A stretch of 64,000 bases of DNA from Tomocerus qinae (Eukaryota > Arthropoda > Collembola > Entomobryomorpha > Tomoceridae): positions 95,108,001 to 95,172,000 of the forward strand of contig CM034546.1 in the NCBI GenBank assembly GCA_020055645.1. Direction: 5' to 3'. The notes under the pieces are model-generated. The model ran no database searches and had not been told where the DNA came from. It worked only from the letters and a program-made list of their open reading frames with translations. This document shows positions 1-27,529 of this stretch, in pieces. Every line of letters begins with the position of its first letter. The first letter of the stretch is position 1. The translations under genes were made by a program, and so were the position numbers.

Positions 1-14701
<14,701 letters not shown>

Positions 14702-17700
14702 TTTGAATATTGTTTGTTTTCAAATGCTGGAACAATAAAATGGCCTTTCGACTCTTCTTACACTAATTGCGAGTCAATTGGGAGTGTTTTTTTCTTTCGA
14801 TTGGTCCAACTTTCCTTTCCACTCCACCAGATCATATAGATTATGCGTTAGGTATCCAAAATTTGTAGGTGTCCAAAGTATTTAAATAAGGCGATTTGTA
14901 ATCTGGAAGAATAAAATACAAACTTACTTTAATTGTCGTAGTTAATTTTGGGTTGGATTAGTGATTCCTACAGTTGGTTCTAATCTTACGATGTAAAATA
15001 TAATATTTCGTCGTATGTCAAAGCATCATTCACCATCTATAAACCTTTATTGTTCGTTTATTTACATTGATGTATTTGCCATGGTCATGGAGTGCAAGTC
15101 TTTTCAAGGAAATATTATAACAGTAGCAATGTACTAAAGTGCTTTATGCAAAACTACAATAGATGCAGAAATACTTCCGTCCGCGCTCTATTGGTTTTGA
15201 CTTTAATATAGTTTCACTAACTACCCAAGAATTGCGCATTGTGGAAAAATTTTAAGAAAAGCTTTTTCACTTGTTTATTTTTTCATTTCCACCATGTTTA
15301 TTGCGATTAAATGTTAACCTATCAAATTATATGCGCAATTTAGAAAGCCAAACCAAAGCAGCCAGAGCAATGACTCAGAGCTGAATTTTACTGCATGGGA
15401 ATGTGTTTCTGTGGATTAGAAGAACCATACAGAATCTACTTAGCAGTAATGAACATAAGAAGTACTACCTCCCAATAATTCCAACTAAATCTAGTGCTCC
15501 TTATATTCTCATTTAAAGTCAGATGCAACTTGTGTGACAGTACAAGCACAGTCGGTCACTGCACATGTGAAATTACTAAGATAAGTACTAACAATGTGTA
15601 AGTATATGGAAAAGGAACACACTTTCGGACAGTTAGTACTCTAAGACGATTCTACTGCATACCGAGGTATATGTATTTGCATACTATTAGAGTAATCGTG
15701 CACACCGCAAATATCAACTAGCAATTTGGAAAACATGTGCTCTATTTTCTTTACCCAAATTACTATTTGCCTCCATTACATTCTACATACAATATACCAC
15801 CTTATACACACAACTAACTAATCCCACTTTGAAGTACCTTTTTTACTCATACCTCATCTAAACTAAATCTAAGGAGACAATTTCCAAAAGAGAGTTTACT
15901 TATATGCTCAATTTTTTAATATTACAGTACACTTTCCTATGATTCATAATCGGGACACGAAGAAACTCTTGTGACTTTTAAAAATGAGTCTAATTAGTTT
16001 TCTGAATAATTAGGGCACTGAAAATTGCAGAGGTAAATTAGCATGTAAACTGGCTCAGCAGTTACTTACGCCAAGTACACAGATACAGCTATTGAGGAAA
16101 ATGTGGGTAGAATAAACTACATAACTTGAAGAGAACAGCAAACAAGAGCGAGTAAAAAATGTTAATTTGTGTAGTACTAACGTGAATTGTTTTCATAGAA
16201 GTTATTCCGCAGTAACGTATAAATATGTATCGTTTCTTCTATCTACACTTAATAAATTTACCGAAATTTATACAGATTTGTCATTTTTAGTTTCAGGTGC
16301 GGGTGTTAACAAATATTTTTTATTGAGTCTATTTGATTGTGTCCATAATAAACATACAAGGACAAACTAACAGCATAAAATGGATTCTTTCAATGGGTAG
16401 TTTAAAACTTTCGTTTTTTATTGACTTGTTGAAACTTTTCTTGTGAATAATGGAAATAGTGTTAAAAACTATATTACCATCGCATGACTACGCTTTACTA
16501 TCTAATTATCTATATCATTGTAACATTTGCAGAGGAATTGTTTGCATTTGGATTGATTGAAAGTACGCATTAGGAAGCATGTCAGTTCCCTTTTCAGAAA
16601 GCATAAGCTTAATGTTTACATTTTTTATCTTGAAGCTAATAGGTGACAATGACGAAGAAATATGTAGAAAAGCGATATTAATTTGAAGGGGGTTTGTGTG
16701 TGGGATTGACAATCAGGAATGACGTATTGACATAAATAGACTTCAATATACTTCACCACTATTAGAAGAGTAGTTAATGCATGGACATGAGGTTTTCATT
16801 GATTGCGATCGTGCCCCAGTGATTCGCGAACAATGGTCGTTATGGATTACATAAACAGACAGTGGTAATGTGAAATGTGGCGGATTAGAATGGCAAATGT
16901 CAGTGGAGAGCACATTCTACTTAGGAGGTGGCATTTATTGTAAACAAAACTTTTTTGTGTAGGTTTGAGTCAGACTGGCGAAGTGATTTTTATAGAAACA
17001 AGTCTGATAGGAAAGTCTGACAAGCCGAGACTACTAGAGAGACATGGCGAGATTACAACTCTTTGAATTGAACTACATAGAGTAATACATACAACTCAAC
17101 TCATTCACATCACAATTATTACACATCGTACATTGTAAAGTTTTATGTTCACGGAATATCACGGTATGAATATGACACTTTAATGTCAGTCAGTGTACTG
17201 TGCTTAACTTAATTTCACAAGAGAAACATCGTTTTTCTCTGTAGTATTTACTGCTTATCGTGAGAAACAATGAGAATGGGAGTGAAACTGCATTTCCAAC
17301 TCAAAACACTCCTCCCTATGTAGACTAGTACACAAATGGTCACTACATTTCTATTTTACTTTTTATTCCCTGATATATGTACATAAGTTGCTGCAAAGCG
17401 CATTTAAAATTGAAAGTATAAATATGTGTTGTATACTAATCGTAAGCTGAAAATCTCGTAAAAGAATTCCGAAACAAAATGTCTGTATTACTGATAACGA
17501 AATCATAAGTAATATCATTATACTGATAGTATTAAAATCCCGTCACAATGTCACAACCACCATTTCAGGAATTCTATTATATTATAATGAATTATGAGAA
17601 ACTATATTGAATTAACTACCTAACTATTATGTACTTCCTACTTAACAAACACCAGCCGAGATAAATGCCTTTAATAGGATTCATGACCATTTGCGTACAA

Positions 17701-20700
17701 TTCAAACTGATGTGTGGTAAGTAGTGTAAATTTTCTCGCTTGGAAATGTAGATTTATTTAGTGCTAATTGGAAACATGTGGAGTTTATGCGTTTATGTCT
17801 GGGAATTGTGTATTTGGAATTATGAAGTATACAGAGTACATGCTGTATACTATAGCATTTTTGTGCATGAATACATTACTCTTGTGATGGACATTGCATT
17901 GCATCAAAATGACTTTTGTGAAACAAAAAAACTGCAACTTAAGAAATCAGCTTGGAAAAGTTGACTTCCTCTTTTGTTAAAATACTCCTTAATGACTCAC
18001 TGATAGCTTAGGCTATGTTTTTGCATACTTTTCTGTGTTGTCAGCTACATTTAAAATACATTAAGAGTTGCACACTACTAAATTGCAACATCCGATTCAT
18101 TCATTTTTAATGCGAGAATATCCATCCTTGTTGCCGCAACACAAAAAGCGCGTGCAAAACGTAACGAAAATATTGCTGATGTGAAGACACAGCAAAAATG
18201 TTGTTTCTTGTATTTCAGTTTTACATTTTCCTTTTGTTTTCGTTACAATGGGGACTCAAGATAAGGGACGGTGGTGTAGTCATTTCATACAATGCAGATT
18301 ACACAGCCATAATAATATGTAATGCATGCAGTTCCATTAAAAAGCAGTAAGTCTTAAAAATGCATAAAATTGACAGATGTAAGTGGGACTCTAAAGTATA
18401 TTAACGCTGAAGAAACACTCATTTAAATTGTGAAGTGCATGTTGCCTTTAATGCAAAATTAACGACGTTCTTGATGTGGCGAATTAAATTATTCCTGTCA
18501 ATCCATCCTTTATACCAGTATACGCTTTTTACAGAATGCGAATGAATCTCAGATCCAATCTGAAATAAATTGCATCACTCAAATAGATTAACGAATCTGC
18601 ACTGAAAAGATTTTTTCCCTAAACTTGTGCAATGGCAAACATTATGTCTTGAATTGTAGCTGTGTGCTCTGACTTTGATGGATAGGCAGCACCACAACTA
18701 CAATTAATGTTAGTGCCTGACAGTAAATATAATTATACATCTTGTAATAATTCTAGGCTCATATTTCAGGTCATTAATATTAGTCTTCTGCTGTGATAAA
18801 TCTATCTGTTCGAAAATCTAAATATATATTTAGATTGAATAATTTGAAAAACTTGTTGGAGGTTGAGCTATGTTTAGTAGGTATCCAAAGTATATTATGG
18901 ACCTTAAATCAGAAAATTATTTTTAGAAAGGTGGTACTTAAAGTTTTAGTAGCATTGTGTTAAGTACTAACCTTAGAATTATTTATGATCTCGTTTATTG
19001 CATATTAAGTATGTGCATTGAAGAATTATCAAAAAACTATGATATGCTAATCCGAATGTAAACGAGTATCTTGTCTCCACTTTCTACTACAAAAGAGCAT
19101 TTAATGGCATTATTAAGAGCAGTTGATTCGAGAGCTATCTAAAAATGCAAATGATGACAAAAGTTAGTTTTTTTGAAATGAGATGACATCAAACGCGGAA
19201 TTAAATTTCTTCTGTTGTTGGACCAATTGAATTCATCACGCGTGAAATTGTCATTGTCAAATCCCTTTCATAGAGTAACTACACATACAGAGTATATAGC
19301 AACCTTGCATACAGAGTGAGTGAAGTGCCATGACATGGCAGTGAAGGTATTTGCAGAGAATTCACGGATAAGAAAGTCAGCTTTGGACAGGATAACAGGA
19401 GTCTGTATGTAAAGTGGAGCCAAGCTGAGGATAAGTAAGCTCTTGACAAGTAAAAGGCAACCCAAATCTGAGTCTTTCTTATAATTACATTTTCAAACAT
19501 TTCACATAAACAAACACACTGAGAAAAAGTTGTGAAGATGTTACTGTGTAGGATTTTATTGTAGTTATGTAGTTACATTCTGTGTACATGCAAGAACTTA
19601 AATGTCTTTGGACTTTCTCATTCGTAATATAAAAGAGAGACGAGAGGATGTAAGTGGATAGCACGAAAATCAAACCAGGCTAATCCTAGAAAACAAAGAG
19701 ATTTACAACAAAAAGCTACTAAATTGGAGAATGTAATTCTAAATGTCTACATAATTGTAGCACAAATGAATGTTAAGGTAAAAAACTCCGACGTAGCTTT
19801 TGTTTTATTAGATTCATTCTTCATTCGCCTTGAAATGTATGCTAATCTTTAAAGTTTGTGTAAAAAAGGAAGTATGTGTTTACATAGGAATTAAAATATA
19901 AGTGAAGCCGGGACAAATCATTAGAATGCATTTGTATATGTACATGTGCGTACAATTCTAAACTATTCTATCTATTCTGAATGACGAAAACTACAGTAAA
20001 TGGAGTCAATCGAAACGACCTTTCTTTCTACATGAATAAGATCTGTACCTAATGTGAAACAAGTGGAATAAGTAATTGTTTGTGCATTGAAAGCTGAAAT
20101 AACTAAAAAATATCAAAGAAATGCGAGGAAACGATGAATAAAATATCACTACCTATATGTAGATTATCAATAGAGCTACCAAATAAATTCTTCTCCATAG
20201 ATTATTACTACTTCTAGTTCCTTTCATAAATTAAATGATTTTCAATAATATTATTTAAAGAACTTGTTTGCAGATGCTAAACAGAGGTCTTCCTTGTCAA
20301 TTAATGGAAAATGAATACCAAAAAGGTGCCCCTAAAGTAGGGTTGCCGAACAAGCTGGTGCAATTGTATCTACTAGCATTTGTTCCTAGATTTGTACTAA
20401 ATACTAGATATACATGTTTAATAACCAATAAGATAAGTAAATTACCCCCTATAGAGTAAATATGCAAACATCAAGTCGATATCGCATTTCACAACTGAGA
20501 TAATAGCTATACGTTATAAAAATTACTATTATGCTTTGGAAAATTAGAGAATGTAATAGAGCTGAAATTTTAAGTATGTCGTTTTAGGTTTAGCATATAT
20601 TGCTCATTTGCAGGTTGTGCATTCAACGTTGTCTGCAGTGAAACATAACTTTTACAAAAGGGTTGGAAACTGAAATACATAAGGAGCTTAATGGAATAAA

Positions 20701-23700
20701 ATTGTTAGTGTATGTAAATTGGAGTAGATGTAACAATAAAATTAGTGTTTAAGAAAGAAAAACTCTACACCTGATATAGTACATGAGAAGGTCTATGCAG
20801 TATATACAAGGTGTTGATAATAATTAAATAATAGTAAATATGAAAGCTTTCTCAATTTGTTAAAAGGTAAAAATCGGTGCTCAACTTGGCATAGTGAATG
20901 ATAAGGATAATATTTATATCAGGAATCGCTTAGTTAGTGTATAGCAGATTCCGTTAAAGTTCATAGATATCCTCTGAAGCGTTTCTGGGTGGGCAAATCA
21001 GTTGACATTGACGTTGACTTGTGTAGTAAATAAGAAATAAAGTACAGTGTTCTCAGACAATTGGAAATATAAGTAAGTCATAAAACTGAACGCATTGCAT
21101 TGTAAATAGAGAAGTATATATCTTAACGACCCTTGTGCTGTAATTTTTGTTGTTAAGTTTTGTAAATAGTGAGTAGATATTTTTTGTGTTTAGCACAATA
21201 AACCAGAACAGAAAACAACAATTCATACATAGAGTGAGAAGCGAGACTGTGCACATGGATATAGAAATTGTACACAACGAAGTACATAATAAACGGTATG
21301 TATGTATTGTGCTGTGTATGTGGGTGCTAAATAGGTGCATAATATGTGTGTTTGATTATAAAGTACAGAGTAGCCATATAGATATTTGTATAATATGAAA
21401 GCGAAAGAGTTGAGTTGTGATGTGGCGTCTCGGAACTCATAATGTTGTATTAAGACTGAAGTTCTAACTGATGACGGTAGTTAGTGGATATGAGTATGAC
21501 TCAACTAACCACAGATATGATATGTGTGTGTATTATTTTACAAGTCGACTCGAAATAGTTAAGAATAAAGAAGCATCTAGAGTTGGAGGGCAAGACAAGC
21601 CAACGCCGAAGGAGCTGAAAGTTTCGGCTTGAGCGAGTTTCCGTAACGTTATTTTGTCTTCAGTTTTAGCCTAACCCATGCAAAGCCAAGTTATAACGAA
21701 GGCAAGACAGGTGAGTGTATTGTTAGGAAGGCGAATTCTACTTCTTTGGCTTCCTTCCTTCAGATTTGCTTAAACTTCAATTGAATCGCCTTATAGCCAT
21801 ATTATCATATTTGTTAACCTATAAGGATTCTTTTAATGTCTGCTCCTTCAAAATGAATCTTCCTCAAATGCTGACGATGAGTTTATTGTCTACGGACACG
21901 TTAAGTTCACCGAGTGAGTTCACATCACAAAATTATCTCCATTTACTCCAATCCTACCTCCTCGGTTCTATTTTCCTACTATCACCTCTGTAGTTTCTCA
22001 CTTCTCACCTGCCCTGGCCTGGCCTCTTGACTATTCTACATGTAATTTAGGTATTTATGGAATGCAGTGTTGGTTGACTGATAGGAACTCAGTGACTCTG
22101 CCTTCCCTAGTGTGCTGTGTCCATGGACAAGTACAACACTTTCAACATCGTACCTTTCAGAAAAACATTCCTACCTAAAAAAGAAGAAAGCTTAGCTCCC
22201 CATTATCTACATGCATTTATATGACTTTCAACCTAATTTTATGGCTAATAATATAAATCATTCCTCTGAATAATACCTTTCCTTCAATCACGTATCTACT
22301 TTTCTTTCATTCACTGCTCACAATTCTACTTTTAATGCATTTTAAGTGCACATCTTTATGAGCATAAATGGACGAGTAGAAAATCGGAATGCACTTTTGA
22401 TTTATTCAACAAGTCTCTATTTTTTCTGTCCAAATGTTTTTGCACTCATCTGCAAATATTAGTCTGCATATTGCATGTGATGGGTTTGATGTATTTAAAT
22501 AGCTTTAAGTACATGTATGCTATAAAACTATCAATTATCTTTCTCTTATGCCCATTTATCATTCTCTAAATAGATATAAAACAGTCCTAGTATAGTATTC
22601 ACTATTTCGCAAGTATAAACTGATTTATTTTTTAAAAAGATTCTACATAACTATGCATAATATAGAGTAGTATTGAAAATTGTTTAGAATCCATAAGTAC
22701 GATTTTCTCCCCTGCACTTAACATATAAATTATTTACGTAAGTCGAAAAAGTAAGAAAGGTCAATTGCCGACAGATATATTCCGATACACATAGATTGCA
22801 CATATTTTATTTGAATGAGAAAAATTGATTTCTGTATTCTGTACCACAAATATAATTTTTGAAATGAATTCGAAATATCTCCATCAGAATCTACAATTTA
22901 AATGTGAAAATGACTAAACGAAAAAGAAAACCTTAGATTGTTACATTGAATAGCAGCAAGCTTGCCAAGTTGAACTAAACAGCAGAATTTGCATTGGTAA
23001 TTAGAGGAACTGCTGTAATAGATACACATAACTTTTGGAATTTTACAAATTGCTATTGCGTCAACTGTGATAATATTGCGTGTTTAATGACGAAAAGGTA
23101 TTCTTCAATAGCAGAGACACTTGAGATGAACGGAAAACATAAAATTCAATGAATCGTGTAATTATTATGCATATATAGATATTGAATTAGCATGAATTAA
23201 ATTTCTCACCTTTGGATTTTGCGTTACATTTGCTCAAGAATAGAGTAAGGGTATAGGATGACAGCAATTAAGTAGTTGTTGAACCGGAGGTGGTAATGGA
23301 AAGTAACTCTTGGGAATAATCAATGAATTTGTATACAAATGCACATTCTTGAACTCACAACTTATAATACAAATAGCAGTGCTCCATCCATTTTGCATAT
23401 CATTTCACATCTTCTGACGTATTTCTATTTTCGTAGCGTGTGCAAATAATTACTGTTTCGCAATCCGAGTTATGTTTTGCGAATTTGAGCAAAATGGTAT
23501 TAATAGATGAGACAAAGGAAACGGAGGATTTAAAATGAGTCCTTCTAATAGGATGTAAATGGGAAATCACAAGCAACAAGTAGTTTTCGATCGCATAAAT
23601 TACCGTTCATAGGCTTCACAAGCGGAAATATATCGTGAGCTACGTGAAATTTAAAGGCTGAGTGAAAAGAGGATGGTGATCTTTCGGATTGAATTTCCTG

Positions 23701-26375
23701 TCTTCTTCACTCGATACACTTGGCAGGGAGCTGTAGACACCCAGCCACAATCACAATAAGCGATCTTCGAATTGATATTGTAAAGAAATCAATCACGTCC
23801 ACGTCAGTCAGTCAACCCGTTGCTCACACCAAAGAAGAACGTAAATATCTAACTAATATATCTAAGACACACTCCGTGTATATATACCAGAAAGAAGAAT
23901 TCAGTTCAATAGATACATGATAATATTTTATCTAGTCCATTCCAGTCCAGTCATTCTTTTACATGATACTGCTGTTACAGCATATGTGATGTGGGTGCAC
24001 ACATGATTTGTTATATCCTTGAAGAACCTATTTCTTGAAAATCATTCCGTCGCACATAGACAGAGTATCATCTTACCAAGATGCAATAATATTCTTGTTG
24101 CCACTATACTCAATTACAACATCAATGATGTTCAGTTTCTTGTTTCACCACTATTACATGATCCACCTAGATTGCAATGCTTTTCCATCTTTAGCCTTGA
24201 CATTCACATTCCCACTAGATTCAAAGCTAAGATTTAGTAATAACTTCCTGCACATCACCCACACTCCAAAAATTCAAAAGATACTTAAATTGCTGTATAT
24301 TTTCCAACAGTAGTAGTTCCTTAGGAAGAATAACTTGTAGTAGTAGATGATCAAGCCGGCATTTGTGCTCTAGTTCCAGTTTGGGATTTTAATTTCGGAA
24401 GACACTTGTACTCTTGGATTTTAGTTGTAGTAGAGGTTGTTAAATAGTTAGTTAGAGCCACACGTTGATTTAAGTAGATAATTTTTAAGGGTAGAAGAGA
24501 GACATTATAGAACTGCTTTGGTTTGAGGTAAGGTAAAGGTTTGCTGTGCTTGTCATGTCAGACAAATTCACGGATTCACTCAGTACACGTCTGTATAGGA
24601 TAGAGTTTGACGTAGAAGAGGTATGCTTGGTAATTGTAGAGACAGAAGAGTACAACAATACAAGAATATAATTTAGTTTAAAGTTTCAGCATTCCCTGTG
24701 GTGTTTGAGAGTCAGGCTGTGTGTGATGTAGGATTGTAGGATGCGGTGGAGGAAAGAACAGACAGAGCTAGCACACCAGTAAGTAAGTAATACTGCAGGG
24801 AACAGAAAAGAACAGCAATAAGAGCTCCACTCAGGTAAGTCAAAGTTATGCTCGGTCACTCACACCTGGGTATGCAATGCAACTTGTACTCAATGTAATT
24901 CAATGCAATCCTACCCTATCTGACTGACTTGAGTCGAGTCCGACGTCTGAGTGAGTGAATTCAGTCGAGGAGTAGTGAATAAGCTGGATTTCAACTCAAC
25001 TCGCTCTTTTACCCCGTCTGCGACTCTCCTTCATATTACTATCTCTATATGATGCTATACCATTATCGTTGCATAGCAGGATGTTATTTCATATATCTCT
25101 TATTATGAAATAAGTGGATGGACAATTATATATAAGTATCTCTACAGTACATTTTCCCCATTTATTTCACTCTGCAGATAATATTAGTAGCAAGTAGCAG
25201 CCCATTAGATTGTTTTTCCCTACTACTACTCCCTACTATCAAACCATAGTGTGTTTCACATAACTACCCTCATTCCACATTGTTTGTTCTTTACCTGGTG
25301 AGGAAACACTCAAACCCTAAACAATTTATACCAATTTCCCTTGAACAACTCCCACCTCAAATAAACTAACGAGTTTTCAAATTAAATTATGAACAATCCA
25401 CAACTCTTCTTAGTGCACTCTAACTTGCTATAGAATTTCAGTCGCATTTTCCCTACACTTTGTGAGGAAAGGGTTCTGTGAGTTTTTCTGGTTGGGGGAA
25501 CTTTAGTTTTGTGGATGTCGCCTAAAGCTACACACCTGTAATCTCTATAATGTACTAAATATACTACCTATATTCGTGTGTGTGTATAATAGTTGTGTAA
25601 AAAAGAGGGTTTAGCTCTAACATAATTTACATTGTAGTTGTATGTGCTGCAGTGCAATTTTACTATGAAGGTTTACAAAAGGGATGTTGTTAGCTCTGCT
25701 TGCCTTATTGCTTATCTTTAGCGTGGGGGTTGAATCGTCGTGTACACTACTATATAAAACACTGCATGGGTCGACTCAAGTACATTTCTGTTATCTAATC
25801 CTTTAGCAAAAAGGAAAGTACAGGAAAGGTCCTAAACTGCTACTACTTACTACATTTACATACACACGTCACGTCAGTGCGGATTTAGACGGATACCAGA
25901 CGATATCACTTGATAAGAATGATAAGCCATGCATATATTTACAATTTTATGTGGAGAAATTTATAACCATTTAATGGAAACAACATTAAAAAGTAAATAT
26001 TTACATACTCTGCACTCACTCTCCTCCATATCCTTCTGTATATCGGCCATACAGCACAAAGGGTCAGAAATTGGTATCAATTCCTGCTGAAGGTATTATA
26101 TTTCTAAACCAAATGCTCCCCTCTCACGCACCTGACTCCGAAACCGTACCTTATAAGAAGTTATAGAGTTACAATTTCTGTTGTTGGATCTAGTTGAGTT
26201 GACTTTAAATTCTGTGGCCGACTTCCGTCGCTTCATGCTCTCAAGTTTAATTTAGCCTTCCATTTAAATTTCCAATAAAGGACGAAGGGTAGCTATATGA
26301 AACTGTTTCATCACTATTAGTAATGTGTAACGGGCAAGGTGGGCTAAATTTCTATAGCGACGCTTGTTTTGCTTA
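14702..26375. other. Gene desert upstream of Myo7a
   Basis: No open frame here resembles a protein, and no tandem array or long inverted repeat is visible, unlike the region after 39 kb. Two plus-strand spots look like small non-coding exons. About 21,664-21,711 has acceptor-like TTTTGTCTTCAG before it and AGACAG|GTGAGT after it. About 24,799-24,834 has TACTGCAG before it and CACTCAG|GTAAGT after it. These may be by chance. The Myo7a promoter should lie near 14.7-15 kb. Confidence 0.5.
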
Positions 26376-26377
26376 TA

Positions 26378-27529
26378 CACAGGTGGGGAAAGGACCATTA
26401 TTTCGGGGGACAAACTCTGGGACAAAAATATGAATTTTTGTCCCAGCAGTCCCGTCCCCATCTTAGATTCCTTATGCGTATTTCACATATTAACAGGCGT
26501 CTACTATTGTCCATTGCTAGAATTAGCGATGGTTAAACAGTGTGTCAAGTTTTGCACAAAAAGGTATCCCTTCTGCTCGTGTTTTATTTTGGAATGCATG
26601 GTTGGATTTTGTGCTTTGTTGCGGAGTTTTTAAAGCGAACCTCGCTAATTGGTAATGGATTCGTTGACTACTTATTTAGGTGTAGCATTTATAATTTAAA
26701 AGTGCCTATTTCGGAATGAACTTCCTCAAGAAGTTCGCTGCGCTTAATCTCTGAGGTTCACATGGGGCCAGGTCAATGAGTTTGAAGGAACATGATCATG
26801 AACATTAAGCAACTTCCCATTGCCCCGGAGGAGCTGAGGCTGGAGTATGGACTCCGGTTGAAAATCTTTGTTAACCAATGACTGAAATTGGGAAATTGCC
26901 GGTTGAAATTCTGTAGATTAGTAGATTAATAGTGTCGATTTCAGAATGAAATTCCTCAGGAATTTGCTTGTGGGTTAGGTTAGGTTAGGTTAGGGTTAGG
27001 GGCCAATGAGTCAAGTTGTACTCTGGATTATAAAAATTTAGCACCTGCCCTAGTTGGAGTGAGTGGATGAATGGAGTATGGACGAGGATAAGTAGGGAAC
27101 GAGAATTTTATTATTTATTTAATTATTTTCTAAACCCATTACAGTTAAGCTCTCAGAATTTCCACCTCTATCTATTTAGGGACTTGAAATTGTCAAAAAA
27201 CGAGATTAAAGTCTCTTTTCATTGGTGGATGTATTTTGCCAACGGGATTGCATATTTCCATGATTGCAATTGTTGCGTGTTCCATTGCATAGATTGCATC
27301 GTTAGTTTAATAGTACTTTAATCTCGTTATATAGGTATTAAGTACTTCTTATTAATTTGGAAACTAAATGACTATCAATTTGTATGGTATCTCTATGATC
27401 ATTCTAATGAAAATGAGTTCCTAACATTTTCCTAACTGAATTTGGATTGGTACCACGAGCTGGGACGATCCGTCCCAGAGTTTGTCCGAATCATTTCAAT
27501 GGTAATATAGAGTCCTTTCCTCACCTGTG
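26378..27529. mobile_element. 1.15-kb non-autonomous DNA transposon with terminal inverted repeats, TA-flanked
   Basis: The left end CACAGGTGGGGAAAGGAC and the right end, read on the other strand as CACAGGTGAGGAAAGGAC, are inverted copies. After a gap both continue with GGACAAACTCTGGGAC. The outermost bases are flanked by TA on both sides (26,376-26,377 and 27,530-27,531), consistent with a TA target duplication as in Tc1/mariner-type elements. No transposase frame remains inside, so it is a deletion derivative or large MITE. It contains a short TTAGG-type run at about 26,973-27,001. Confidence 0.75.
26973..27001 (+). repeat. Short (TTAGG)n run with a TTAGGG variant
   Basis: Four TTAGG units followed by GTTAGG, inside the inverted-repeat element. 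TTAGG is the arthropod telomere unit, but five units are far too few to call telomeric DNA; GGTTA runs also occur by slippage. Confidence 0.6.

Noticed and set aside
26973-27001. Interstitial telomere
   Set aside because: Only about five TTAGG-like units, inside a transposon.
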